64,000 nucleotides of DNA from Asparagopsis taxiformis (taxonomy: Eukaryota > Rhodophyta > Florideophyceae > Bonnemaisoniales > Bonnemaisoniaceae), in NCBI GenBank assembly GCA_030407315.1, contig JALQPE010000541.1:17217-81216 (forward strand). Reading direction: 5' to 3'. Positions within the stretch are counted from its first letter, which is position 1, and the number at the start of each line of letters is the position of its first letter. Below, piece by piece: positions 1-11,600 of this stretch. Under the pieces are notes generated by a model. The model saw only the letters and a program-made list of their open reading frames with translations, was not told where the DNA came from and did no database searches. The position numbers were made by a program, and so were the translations under genes.

Positions 1-1160
1 CATTTATCATAATCCCCTGAGGAGTTAATGTGATTGGTGCATTTGAGGGCCACGGAGAATGCGGGGCAATGGGCTGGACGAGTTGATGCCATTAGTCCAA
101 ATTGTTTCAGAGGTTCTTCAGACTGGCTCAAATCCTACCGTCCCTACCGCCGGTGGAATAATTGCTCACACCAGCTGTGGATTGTTCACTTCTCTTAATT
201 TGTACACCGTGGAAAAGTGAGATTTACAGAAAACCATAGTGCAGTATGACATGTGCGTGTTGGAGCAGTAAAACTACTAAAAAATGTCGAACACAGATAG
301 CGAAAAACCGGAAAAACTAGAATTTCTCGAAAAAATTGTCCGCAACAGACGATTCGGGGAGAATCCAAGTCGGTGTGGCTACAATGGCTACTGCTGTGTT
401 TTGGAATCAAAACCGACAGTCCGATATGATTTGGTGGTTATAAGTAGGAAATTATGCCACAAGAGTTGTCCTCAGATGCAAGCTAAGAAATGCAATATGT
501 ATTCTGCGTAAACTGTTTATTCTGACCGGCAACTTACTGTACTAGGCAGGCAAACAGTAAGTGATGGAACAGCTCATTGGCAGGGAAGCATCGTGTTGTG
601 GTCCAATCACGGCTAGAGATGAACGGCAGAGCAGTTTATCAGTTTCATATCGGCAGTGTCGTCCAAACACAATTTTATAAAGCTATTTGTTACTTTTTAC
701 AATATTAATCATAACCCTAGTATGGATCCCAATAATTGAGTGTAGTAAATCCGCGTGTACGGAGTGTCGTAGAAAGGTTTGCTAAGGCTGGCACTCGGAA
801 TATAGGTATCACATCGGTCATAACAGCAACAAAATTGAACAAAGACGGCGAATTAGGAGGTACTTGTGTCCTACCAAACCGAGAAGGCGATCTCTAAAGT
901 ACTAACGGTGCGGAGCTATTTGTTTCATGGACAAGTCGCGAGGTCTGTTGAAGACGTGCATATGTGTCTGTGTGTTCCTTGTGCAAGCAAAAATATGCAG
1001 TGCACTTGTACTTGCTCTATACAAGCGTGAGGAAATGAGAGATGAAAGGCCATGGTGTACAACCTTTCAGTGCGATGGCTAAATGATTGCGCGTATCTGC
1101 GGCATAGTCATGCGGCGCTGGATAGAAACTGATCGGCCCAATAGGGACATCTGGATGATT
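1..1160. other. Left flank, no recognisable gene
   Basis: I see no gene I can support here. A 75-codon frame on the plus strand at 284-511 has an ATG start and a charged N-terminus but no motif I recognise, and an overlapping minus-strand frame at 195-410 is equally featureless. The segment ends at the 9-bp target duplication of the MULE at 1161-1169. Confidence 0.5.
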
Positions 1161-1169
1161 ACAGCGAAT

Positions 1170-2088
1170 ACTGGAACTTATCCTCCCGACCCAGAGAGTG
1201 AAATGATAGAAAATTATCATAAGTTTGAGGCTGGGGTGCAGTCACGCTTGGGACTGGGTTGACGTGACAATCGGGACCGGACCGGCGGCGGCGGAGCACT
1301 GTAATGCAGTCGGGAGGATAAGGTCCAGTGGAAGCCAGGCGCTTCACAGAGTCGTCGCCTCACGAAACCCCACCGCACCTCCGCCGCACTCGCACTTTGT
1401 TAACGTTGCGTGCACACCGCGCATCCACCCGCCGCACCCGCCCGTTGCCAACATTGCGTACACATCACCGCGCACCCGGACGTCCACCCCGCCGCACTCG
1501 CGCGTTACCAACATTGCGTACACATCACTGCAAACCCCACCCTGCCGCACACGGACGTTACCAACATTGTGTGCACATCACCGCACACCTCACCCTGCCG
1601 CACACGGACGTTACCAACATTGCGTAAACATCACCCCATCTCGCATTACCCCGCTGCATCTGGAAGTTGGTAACATTGCGTGAAAATCACCTCGCCTCAC
1701 CCCGCCGCACCCACCCGTTGGCAACATTGCATGAAAATCACTGCACACCCCACCTCGCCTCACCCTGCTGCACCCGGACGCTGGCAACATTGTGTGAACA
1801 CATTTTAAGCATTGTGTGCAAATCATCGCGCATCTCACTGCACCTGGACGTTGTTAAAACCGTGTGCACATCACCACACACCCCACCTCGCCGCAACTGG
1901 AAGTTGTTAACACTGCTTGCACTCCTTACTGCACCTGGACATTGGCAACACGGTGTGCACATCACCCCACCTCGCCTCACCCTGCTGCACCCGGACGCTG
2001 GCAACATTGTGTGCACATTTCAAGCATTGTTTGCAAATCATCGCGCATCTCACTGCACCTGCACGCTGCTGATATCGTTTACACATCA
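1170..2088 (+). repeat. Left terminal inverted repeat of the MULE, 919 bp
   Basis: The outer part is almost identical to the inverse of 5176-6440; I see one C/T difference in the first 110 bp or so. The inner part is GC-rich minisatellite built on variants of ACATTGCGTACACATCACC and CGCCGCACCCG. The open frames it carries on both strands (proline-, histidine- and threonine-rich) are by-products of the repeats. It ends near 2088, just upstream of the transposase start. Confidence 0.85.
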
Positions 2089-2223
2089 CAGCTACTGTGT
2101 GCAGGTTCCGGCACCGGCACGTTGGTAACACACACATTCAAAGACTGTGTCTATGCTGGTTGCCCATATCTGGCGCTTGCATGCAACTTGTTTCCTGTGT
2201 TTCTTATTATTGTTGAGCTCGTC

Positions 2224-4740
2224 ATGAATGAAACTACTGATAGCGACTGCAACGCAGCGAACAAAGGGCAAGCTACAAATCCGAAACTGATGTATCATGA
2301 CATGTTCAATGGAGAATTCCCTTCGACGGAAGAGGTACTTTTCCTGCTCACAGAGCTATATTCAGTCCCATTGGAATTGTTTCGCGGAAGAATGGAGGAG
2401 CTATTCAATGGGGAAGCATACACCATTGATGATAATGTTTTCAATGCTCTCGTGCAGTTTGGTATTGAGAGAGCAGTTTCGCTGACATGTGCCCAGAACT
2501 TATTTCTATGGAGATGCTCCAAGTGTTTGAAAAGAAGACAGAGTGTTGCTTTTCTTACAACAGAGATATCATTGAGTACACATTGCAGTGACTGTCGGAA
2601 ACAGGAGATGATAAGCGAAATACCGAAGAAGATATACTTCTGTGGTGACATAGACAATATAGAAAACCGTGAATCTGTACTTAAAGACTGGCAATTGTCT
2701 AATCACATTGCTGCTTCCTTTTTGCAGTGGCCCATCGAGTGCATTTTTGCCAGTTGGCATTCTACGGCTGCACTGGATAGCATTGTGAAATTTAACACAG
2801 CTGTAGAGCGCAAACAAGAAGAAGTGCGCTTTCTCCAGCTAATACGGGAGTGTGATGGCTATGTTTATATCTCTAGTAAAGTGAGACCATCATCTTCAGC
2901 ATGGATATGTTCACAGCGGGGAAAGAATGCGAATGAAAACTCCGAGCTTGGAGAACGTCCAGTGAAAAGGATGCGAACGTCAAAAAAAGAACACAACTGC
3001 AGTGGAGCAGTGAACTTTTCCTATGGGAAACATAGGAGACTGAAGATCAAAGTTTCACACCAGTATTGTCATGAGGTACCCAAACAAGTGCCAGTGATGA
3101 CACAAAAAGTCCACGAAACGGTAATAGAAATGGTCAAATCCGGCCTGTCGCCTTTACAAATTTCAATGCAGCTCCGATCCAAATTCACTCAACCGTACAA
3201 GTACATACATGTGTACAACATTTGGTCAGAACAGATCAGTGCCTCCTTCCGTACTTGTTCGGATCCGTTGCAGTCTGCAGTACAGTATGTTTCCGAAGCA
3301 GAGAATGTTTCTCTGATTCTTCAACAAACAGCACCGTTTTCTCTTGGTTTTACAACTTCACTGGGCAAGAGAGTCTGTTCCACAATGAATGTATTGGAGG
3401 TTTTTATTGATTCCACGTATAAAACGAACTCGGGTAAACTGGAACTTTTTGCAATAGTCGGTTCAGTACTAGGAACAGGCTTTCCAATAGCCTATCTCCT
3501 GCTCGAAGGGGCTGGTGGAGATGCAGTCCGAACTCGTCAAGAAACGATCTTGGCATTCTTACACGCTGTTCGGCGAGATATACCTCAGCTGTCTCCATCA
3601 TTTTTCTTCACTGATAAGGATTGGGGGCAGATCAATGCTGTTAAGGCCGCGTTTTCCTTATCTCCCTCTATCTGCCTCTGGCATATGAAACGTGCCATTA
3701 AGCGAAAGCTTAATGCTCTTTGCAAGTCAGGTGCAGTCTCCTTACGAGAGAAAGAACGTGCATTGTTGCAATTGATAACGAAACATTACAATCTGCACCC
3801 TTTGGTCAGACCAGGTTATGATATTCAAAACGGGTTGAACAGTTCTGTGCAAGAAATTTGGAACCTTCTCAATGAAGAAACAGACAGAGATATGGCTTTG
3901 TATTTGATGCAAAACTGGTACACGGCAGAGATGTTCATGTTATGGGGGAGGATGAACAATTCGAAAATTCCTATTGCCAAAACTACAATGATGGTCGAAG
4001 CACACTGGTCAGTTTTGAAAAGAGTTTATCTGCTCCCTTACAATCGTCCAAGATGTGACTTTCTCGTTTACATTCTATCCAAAAATGTTTTGCCCAAGTT
4101 CGACGGTGATTTCAAGATGCTGATGTCTGGAAACAAGACACCAGCATGGTGGCGGCATTTCACATATGAATGGAAACGCTCTGCGTCTCAATCTATATCA
4201 AAAAGCTTTTTAACGAACAGAATTTCTTGGGTTTGTGGATGTGACAGTTTCCTTTTCAGCCGTTTCTTACTTTGTAAGCACCTCACAAACAATCTGGCCT
4301 GTCCTCAGTTTCGAGAAGTTTTACGCAGCCGCTCTCCCCCATTTCTAAGAATTGAGCGTCGAGAAAACTGCTTTCGAGCAGTATTTACCGACGAAGAGAA
4401 ATTTCATGTTCCAGAAAATGCGCATCACCGTACCGATATGCTCACTCTTCCCCTTCCCGCCACATCAAATACTCTAGCCAGTGCGGATGAATCGACTCAG
4501 AACAGCACAGAAATCAATACAATTTCAATCCGCGCGGATAGGCTGAAAAAAATCCTTACTTGGGGGATCAGTCATGTCGAAGAGCTGGCTGCAAGCGCCT
4601 CTGGACAGGAGCAGATCAGCCATTTGTACAGGAATGTGCTTGGGCGATTCAATTTGTATTATGAAAGGGTTACCGAAACCGAAAACGCACGTAGTTTCCC
4701 ACGTACATGGGACAATGCGGACGTTGTGTACATGCCATGA
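2224..4740 (+). CDS. MULE transposase with SWIM zinc finger
   Basis: Nuclear DDE transposase that cuts the element at its terminal repeats and rejoins it elsewhere. I chose the ATG at 2224 (838 residues); the frame is open back to 1864, but that part lies in the terminal repeat. An N-terminal CxxC...CxxC zinc ribbon lies near residues 97-123. The RNase-H-like MULE domain shows D396 (FIDSTYKT), D464 (FTDKDWGQ), the CLWHMKRA segment that follows the second Asp in this family, and E592 (MVEAHWSVLKR). The C-terminus carries a SWIM finger with C671, C673, C684 and H686 (CxC...CxH). All catalytic and metal ligands are present and there is no internal stop, so the gene looks intact. Its AT-richer composition contrasts with the GC-rich terminal repeats around it. 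Confidence 0.93.
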   Translation: MNETTDSDCNAANKGQATNPKLMYHDMFNGEFPSTEEVLFLLTELYSVPLELFRGRMEELFNGEAYTIDDNVFNALVQFGIERAVSLTCAQNLFLWRCSKCLKRRQSVAFLTTEISLSTHCSDCRKQEMISEIPKKIYFCGDIDNIENRESVLKDWQLSNHIAASFLQWPIECIFASWHSTAALDSIVKFNTAVERKQEEVRFLQLIRECDGYVYISSKVRPSSSAWICSQRGKNANENSELGERPVKRMRTSKKEHNCSGAVNFSYGKHRRLKIKVSHQYCHEVPKQVPVMTQKVHETVIEMVKSGLSPLQISMQLRSKFTQPYKYIHVYNIWSEQISASFRTCSDPLQSAVQYVSEAENVSLILQQTAPFSLGFTTSLGKRVCSTMNVLEVFIDSTYKTNSGKLELFAIVGSVLGTGFPIAYLLLEGAGGDAVRTRQETILAFLHAVRRDIPQLSPSFFFTDKDWGQINAVKAAFSLSPSICLWHMKRAIKRKLNALCKSGAVSLREKERALLQLITKHYNLHPLVRPGYDIQNGLNSSVQEIWNLLNEETDRDMALYLMQNWYTAEMFMLWGRMNNSKIPIAKTTMMVEAHWSVLKRVYLLPYNRPRCDFLVYILSKNVLPKFDGDFKMLMSGNKTPAWWRHFTYEWKRSASQSISKSFLTNRISWVCGCDSFLFSRFLLCKHLTNNLACPQFREVLRSRSPPFLRIERRENCFRAVFTDEEKFHVPENAHHRTDMLTLPLPATSNTLASADESTQNSTEINTISIRADRLKKILTWGISHVEELAASASGQEQISHLYRNVLGRFNLYYERVTETENARSFPRTWDNADVVYMP

Positions 4741-5175
4741 CTAGTGCTTAGCATTCAAGTAGATTGACCACTTCCCTGTGCAATATAGCGACATCCATAG
4801 TATTCTTCCTTACAGAACCCACGAAACCCAAAAATCGATTATGTCGAATGCTCTTTTCCCTATGAACATCCGCTGAATGAAGCCTTTCTCCAAGCCCGTC
4901 AGAGTCCCACCACCAACACTAATCCCAGTTGCGATTTGATCTACATTCAAACTCCACAATGAATCATCAATTGTATACATAGCAGCCAGGGCACCAGAAC
5001 AGATGTTGTGCCTCCTACACTGGTGATCTGCAAGAAGTAGACGTGCAGTGACAGGAAATGGAACTAATAGACTGCAAGCAGTGCTAGAAGTTTGATAACC
5101 TACAATTGACGGAGAACGTTGAATATATTAGAGCAGATATTGTGCTGACGATATTAACAACGCCCAGGTGTGCGA

Positions 5176-6440
5176 TGATGTGTAAACGATATCAGCAGCG
5201 TGCAGGTGCAGTGAGATGCGCGATGATTTGCAAACAATGCTTGAAATGTGCACACAATGTTGCCAGCGTCCGGGTGCAGCAGGGTGAGGCGAGGTGGGGT
5301 GATGTGCACACCGTGTTGCCAATGTCCAGGTGCAGTAAGGAGTGCAAGCAGTGTTAACAACTTCCAGTTGCGGCGAGGTGGGGTGTGTGGTGATGTGCAC
5401 ACGGTTTTAACAACGTCCAGGTGCAGTGAGATGCGCGATGATTTGCACACAATGCTTAAAATGTGTTCACACAATGTTGCCAGCGTCCGGGTGCAGCAGG
5501 GTGAGGCGAGGTGGGGTGTGCAGTGATTTTCATGCAATGTTGCCAACGGGTGGGTGCGGCGGGGTGAGGCGAGGTGATTTTCACGCAATGTTACCAACTT
5601 CCAGATGCAGCGGGGTAATGCGAGATGGGGTGATGTTTACGCAATGTTGGGAACGTCCGTGTGCGGCAGGGTGAGGTGTGCGGTGATGTGCACACAATGT
5701 TGGCAACGGGCAGGAGCGGCGGGGTGAGGCGAGGTGATTTTCACGCAATGTTGGCAACGGGCAGGTGCGGTGGGGTAGATGCGCGGTGATGTGCACAATG
5801 TTGGCGGGTGCGGCGGGGTGGATGCGCGGTGATGTGCACACAATGTTGGCAACGGGCAGGTGCGGTGGGGTAGATGCGCGGTGATGTGCACACAATGTTG
5901 GCAACGGGCAGGTGCGGTGGGGTAGATGCGCGGTGATGTGCACACAATGTTGGCTACGGGCGGGTGCGGCAGGGTGGGGTGTGCGGTGATGTGCACAATG
6001 TTGGCGGGTGCGGCGGGGTGGATGCGCGGTGATGTGCACGCAATGTTGGCAACGGGCGGGTACGGCGGGGTGGGGTTTGCAGTGATGTGTACGTAATGTT
6101 GGTAACGCGCGAGTGCGGCGGGGTGGACGTCCGGGTGCGCGGTGATGTGTACGCAATGTTGGCAACGGGCGGGTGCGGCGGGTGGATGCGCGGTGTGCAC
6201 GCAACGTTAACAAAGTGCGAGTGCGGCGGAGGTGCGGTGGGGTTTCGTGAGGCGACGACTCTGTGAAGCGCCTGGCTTCCACTGGACCTTATCCTCCCGA
6301 CTGCATTACAGTGCTCCGCCGCCGCCGGTCCGGTCCCGATTGTCACGTCAACCCAGTCCCAAGCGTGACTACACCCCAGCCTCAAACTTATGATAATTTT
6401 CTATCATTTCACTCTCTGGGTCGGGAGGATAAGTTCCAGT
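5176..6440 (-). repeat. Right terminal inverted repeat of the MULE, about 1265 bp, expanded
   Basis: Inverse of the left terminal repeat but about 350 bp longer. The extra length is tandem copies of a unit of roughly 40-60 bp containing GATGTGCACACAATGTTGGC and GGGCAGGTGCGGTGGGGTA, most regular at about 5650-6190, with a local period of 52 bp at 5830-5935. The outermost stretch (6230-6440) again matches the left end closely. Confidence 0.85.
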
Positions 6441-6449
6441 ACAGCGAAT

Positions 6450-7220
6450 ACATGTGTAGATGGGAAAATGGTGCGGCATATCAATTTCCGGCGACGGAAA
6501 ACCACGAGACGCTAGATTGGGTCATAAATTGATTTTTGATATACACGTTATGAGATTGACGCAATAAGAGATATTCAACTGTTATGCGGGGCCCAATTGG
6601 GAGAGCGCGCTCCAAGTGAGATTGAGAAAGGCAACAATTGTGATCAATTTCAAGATGTCAGCGGTGCCCGAGCAATACATGTCCAGATTATTGCCAGTGA
6701 TTGGTCGTCAACTCGTTCTGCGATTTGGTGTGCTTAACATCAGTGCGATGCCTCGTCTTCCTCCATTTGCCTTTCAGCGGCGCCGAAATTTGCATCCATC
6801 GACGCCATGACTGTTGTGACGACGCGCTCCTCTCTCGTTGCACACGCAATTTCTGCGCAGCCAACGGCGAACGTGTCCTCTCTAAGCATCTGCGTGTCAT
6901 TGAAATAAATCCGTTGCCATAGGCTGTTTCAAGCCACTAATAATATTTTCAATTATATACATATAATATTCTGCTGACGCAACCCACGACAGCGTCCGAT
7001 TCGTGTATCGTAAGTGCTCCGGCCCGGCCCGTGATATCTACATCCACAAGAAATATCTATACTTGAAATATTTCAAATTGAAGAAGCATGCACATCGTCA
7101 TCGTGATGCACCCGAGGACGGTAATCATCTGTCGTCGTCTCTAAACGTTTGCGTGTTCTTGGTATACACGGAAATTGGCAATCTCCCACCCACTCGCCTT
7201 CCAACGCTACTTTGCAACGC
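6450..7220. other. Intergenic, no gene seen
   Basis: This lies between the MULE and the TATA box of the secreted-protein gene. The short frames here overlap on both strands and show no motif. The last 200 bp probably hold the upstream control region of the gene at 7310. Confidence 0.5.
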
Positions 7221-7228
7221 TATAAAAC
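7221..7228 (+). promoter_or_regulatory. TATA box of the cysteine-rich secreted-protein gene
   Basis: TATAAAAC at 7221-7228 lies 82 bp upstream of the ATG at 7310, with pyrimidine-rich sequence between. The position fits a core promoter with a short 5' leader. Confidence 0.6.
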
Positions 7229-7309
7229 CCGCCATTCCTTCAATCCGCTTCAACCATTCTCGCCCACTACACTGCCGACAATCGCAGTAAACTTTAATAC
7301 TCTCACACC

Positions 7310-8270
7310 ATGTATCGCCTCTTCATTCTGGTTGCATTTGTTGCTACCGCATTGGCTGCCGTCACCAATTTGGAACAACCAAAACTCACTACAGCTTCCA
7401 GATTTCTCGCACAGGGCGCATGTGGCTTCCCGACCGTGACTGAAACCCAAACTCTCTTCGTTGGTCGTGATCAAATCCCTGTCGGCTCCGTATCGATCAC
7501 CTTAACCGATGCATCTCTCTCCGTGACCTACAACCTCTCCCCGTCATCGGGTTGCACATTCAGTAACGACGATCTGCACGTCGAGCTGGTCAATTCCCCT
7601 CTCTCTCCTGTTTTTCCCGGCCGGTTCTCCTGCAGGAGTGCATCACCAATCGGCGCCTCAACAGCTTCTGTTACGTGTCCAACCTCTCTTTTCAGTTCCG
7701 CTTCTTGCTGTGGGGACATAATCATATATACACACGCATCTCTCTCTTGTCCGAGCGGAGCCGAAACCGCTTTCTCCGGTCAACCTGCTTGCAGTGGAGT
7801 AAGAAACAGGCCCTGGTGCAATGCTATTTTCCTACCTAATCCGTGCGAGTGCGGATGCTCTCCGGCCAGCCAGACTTGCATTCCATTCTCCCCTTGTCCA
7901 TCAGGCTTTTGTGATGCCGGAAGATTGGTTTGCTCAACTAGTGAGTGTGCGGCTCCTTCGGTTCCCTGCGGTGACGGGTTCTGCAACGCTGGAGCAATTG
8001 TGTGTTCTGGAGATCAATGTACACCCCCTTCGGTTCCCTGCGGTGACGGGTTCTGCAACGCTGGATCAACTGTGTGCTCTGAAGATCAATGCACTCTCCC
8101 GTCGGTTCCCTGCGGTGACGGGTTCTGCAACGCTGGATCAACTGTGTGCTCTGAAGATCAATGCACTCTCCCGTCGGTTCCCTGCGGTGACGGGTTCTGC
8201 AACGCTGGAGCAACTGTGTGCTCTGAAGATCAATGTATCGCCCCGCGTAGTTGTGACGCAGAAGGGTGCC
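7310..8270 (+). pseudogene. Cysteine-rich secreted protein, 5' part, split by the gypsy insertion
   Basis: The ATG at 7310 opens a typical signal peptide (MYRLFILVAFVATALAA), so the product should enter the secretory pathway. A roughly 130-residue domain with scattered cysteines follows. Then come cysteine-rich repeats of 24 residues containing PCGDGFCNAG and CSEDQC. The frame reads into the gypsy LTR and stops at 8273-8275, giving 321 residues, but this stop belongs to the LTR. The original frame continues at 13943-14411 once the 4-bp duplication TGCC is counted only once. I do not recognise the family; a cell-wall, matrix or surface-binding role would be a guess. No other lesion is visible, so inactivation appears to be due to the insertion alone. 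Confidence 0.75.
7959..8246 (+). repeat. Four 72-bp in-frame coding repeats
   Basis: CGGTTCCCTGCGGTGACGGG starts at 7959, 8031, 8103 and 8175, an exact 72-bp period (24 codons). The two central units are identical by eye over most of their length, which suggests recent tandem duplication or gene conversion. Each unit has four cysteines. Confidence 0.9.
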
Positions 8271-8668
8271 TATAGCTGGAACAGCCTTAGCTGTGTTCCT
8301 TTAATCAGTCTGTTAGGGCTCCTGAGCCCGCTTAGCTTTTATTTTCCTTCTACCATCGCTGCCTTGGTGTATTTATAACCCGAACATCTTCTACTACTGC
8401 CGCGTGGTGCTTGTGATGACAAGCAGTGTGCTGTACTGATTCCGGGATCGTTTCAGCTGCTGTAATAGTCATTCAGCATGGACGCATGCTGAATGGTACC
8501 GAACTCGAGTGTATATTGAATAGGCCGTTATTCTCCCGTTAATTAACGACATTGAATAATGTTATTAATTGGAGATCCATATATCAGTAATCCGGCACTG
8601 AAAACAACTTACCCCAATCATTCAATGTCATTTGCCAATTCTGTTGGACCAGGTTTCGCCGGTCTACA
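8271..8668 (-). repeat. Gypsy LTR, left copy (3' LTR)
   Basis: 398 bp with no difference from 13541-13938 that I can find. It contains an ATTCAGCATGGACGCATGCT palindrome (8471-8490, extending to about 8494) and the end of the polyprotein frame (stop at 8618-8620). Confidence 0.93.
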
Positions 8669-11600
8669 CTCCTCTCTTTCAGTGCGAGCTACTCCCGCGA
8701 GAGAACTCAATGCTCTCTGCACTTTTCCTTTGTCTGGATAGCTTTCCAGAAACTTGCGCAGCATATCAGGTATGTCCTCTTCCATATTATAAATTGGCTC
8801 CCACGTCGGCTCTTCATGACTAAACCCTCTCCATGATACTTGCACTTCGTAGCATTTCTTGGCGCGATTATAACGCAAATCCAGAAGTCTGGACACAGTA
8901 TTATAATGCCGATCATTGTGGTCTATAGTATCCAATAGTTCTTGTGTAACATTGAGCTGTGAGTCTGCATAGAATTTCAACCTGTTCGCGTGTACCAATG
9001 AAACCTTTCCATTGATTAAATCCTCACACTCATATACCCATTCCGACTCCTCCCTCAAAACTCGCTGGGGTCCCAACCACTGCATCTGCAACTTATGCCC
9101 ATCCTTATTCAGTCGCTTCGCTACCAAAACAAAGTCGCCAACATCAAAGTTGGTTTCATGTACAAACGTTTTTGCATTATGCCTTTTTACATCTGCACAC
9201 CTTTGCTTCGTTTTTCGCTCTGTAACATCGCGATGTATGGCCTCCAATGACTTGTGTAGTCCTTCAATCTTGATTGATTGTAGTAGCTTCACCTCTGCAA
9301 TTGCCCTTGGCTTTGCAACAGCAGGCGGTAAGAGGAACTTTAAAGGACTGTCTGGCTCTCTTCCTGTAAACACAGTTATCGGAGCTCGATTTCCCAAGCT
9401 TGCAACTACAGAGTTGTTGAGCACCGATTGCACAATGTGCAGAACATGCGGCCACTCTGTTTCCTTCAGCCTGAACTCGGATAGGAGCGCTCTGCAACAC
9501 CTCAGGACTTCTCTGCATACTCGTTCAACAGTTCCATTAGCATGAGGAGTATTAGGTGTGGTAAAGTGGTGTTGACAATGCATAGCTCGATTAATATAAT
9601 CAACCAACTTATTTTTGAAGTGTGATCCTCGATCACTTACCCATATTCGCGGCGTCCCAAGAGCAGCGAACCATTTCAGCAATGCAATTGACGCAGAAAA
9701 TGCATCAGCTTCCCTTGATGCTTGTAACCATGTATAGTTCGACAAATCATCCTTGATGATCATGACGTATTGGTCCTTTGTGTCACTCGCACCCATATAT
9801 AAGAAGTCAAAATGTATTACCTCGTTGACCTTGGTTGCATGTATAGCATGTCCTCTTGGGCGCTCAATTCTTTGGCTTCCTGATGTTGCCAGACAGTGCA
9901 GACACGATTTGCAGAAATGCCTCACGTCTGCTCGCAAAGACGGCCAATAGAAACAACTCTTGATTGCTTCATGCGTGCTATCGAATCCACGATGCCCCGC
10001 CTTCCCGCAATGACCAATCACACAAACTCGTAATTGCATGTGCGTATCATTAGAAGGTATGAATATTGCACCAGAATTAGTCTTCAGAAGTCCATCCTGT
10101 ATGCTCAAGACGTTTGTCAGCTTCTCTGCATCATCAACAGCTGCTTGCGAAGCTAAAAAGTCTTCCTTATTCGGCCATGTAAAGTCGGGATCATACTCTG
10201 GAGAAAGGGGAGCACGACACAAGGATGCTACTCGCATATGCTCTTGCTCAGCGTCCTTGTTTCTAGGTTCTGTTGCACCCCAGCGTGATAGTAAGTCGGC
10301 CCAACAGTTCTGCTCGCCTGATATATGTATGATAGTATATTGATACTGTGCGAGTATCATACCCCATCTCTGTACTTTGGAGAAACTGGCCCTGTTTAGC
10401 CTCGTGGCTGCTGTCTCTGGATTGAAAATAAAGATCAAATTGCTGTGATCTGTAAATATATGAAACCCTTCCGGTCTCATTAATAGATAGTCCAACCTCT
10501 GTACACTGTATATGATAGCTGCTGCTTCCTTCTCAGGAGTTGACCACCTTGAACTTGCGCCGTGAAATGATCCAGACAAGAATGCCAACGGTTGATGTTT
10601 CTGTTCCGCAAACGGTAAATCAATGTCATTGGGTGGAACTTGCGTCAGGATTCCTGACCAGTGTTTGTCACTGGCATCAGTGAATAAACATATCAGTTTT
10701 GATGCAGAGGGGTGCGCCAACACAACAGACTTTGCCAAAGCTTGCTTCACATTTTCGAAAGCCTCTCTGTGAGTATGATTCCATCCATTAGCATCTAAGG
10801 CGTACTTTGTTAGTCTGCGCTTCTTCCTTGTACCTGCAATCTTATAAATTTCCTCCATAAGCACAGCCAGTGGTTCAATTACAGTTGTGAACTGTGGTAT
10901 TCCAGTGCGCATCCATCCGGCTGCACAAATGAACTGCTGCAGCTGATCACATGTCTTTGGATATGGCATGCGTAGTAACGCTTCCATCCTTGATGGATCC
11001 ATCTTAACACCGTTGCTACTGATAATTCGTCCACACCAGCGTACTTTTGTCATGAATAGATGACACTTTGCGGCATGCAACTTCAGATTGAATTGCTTAC
11101 ACAAAGCAAAAAATCGTTCCATGACATCCAACAGCTCACTTGCTGTTGTGGCATGAATCAGTATATCGTCCAACCAAAGAAGCAGATTCTCCATGATTGG
11201 TTCGCAAATGTGTTGCACAGAGCTTTGACAATAGGCTACAGCATTGCGCTGTCCATGCATGACCCGAGTGGGTGTGTAAACTCCATCCGGAGTGATAAAG
11301 CTCTGGCATTCTTGTGCGTCTTCCGCCAAAGGCAACTGCCAATAACCCTGGCACAAGTCAATAGTCGCGAAGCACCTTCTATCGGCCAGTCTGGCCAAAA
11401 CGCTCTCAACGTTTGGCATAGGCCATGCGTATGGAATGGTTACTTTGTTGACTGGCCGCAAGTCTGTAGTGAACCGAAACATTTCTGGGCCCTTCTTGGG
11501 TACCAGAAGAGGAGCGCATGCCCATGCACTTTGGTTATTCTTCCGAACCAAACCAAGTTGCTCCAGTTGAGACACCTTTTTGGTCAAAAAATCATGCTGT

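Larger units (their letters stand above)
1170..6440 (+). mobile_element. Complete MULE (Mutator-like) DNA transposon, 5.3 kb
   Basis: The element has inverted ends starting ACTGGAACTTATCC at 1170 and finishing GGATAAGTTCCAGT at 6440. It is flanked by a perfect 9-bp direct repeat ACAGCGAAT at 1161-1169 and 6441-6449, the duplication length typical of Mutator-like elements. The repeat extends to 11 bp (TACAGCGAATA) if the outer A/T pair is assigned to the flanks. Inside are long terminal inverted repeats, one plus-strand transposase gene (2224-4740) and about 430 bp of sequence after it (4741-5175) in which I see no gene. Clean ends, matching duplications and an uninterrupted transposase suggest a recent, possibly active copy. 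Confidence 0.93.

Noticed and set aside
1225..2137. Overlapping His/Pro/Thr-rich ORFs in the left MULE end
   Set aside because: They are products of the GC-rich tandem subrepeats, recur inverted in the right terminal repeat, and exist on both strands.
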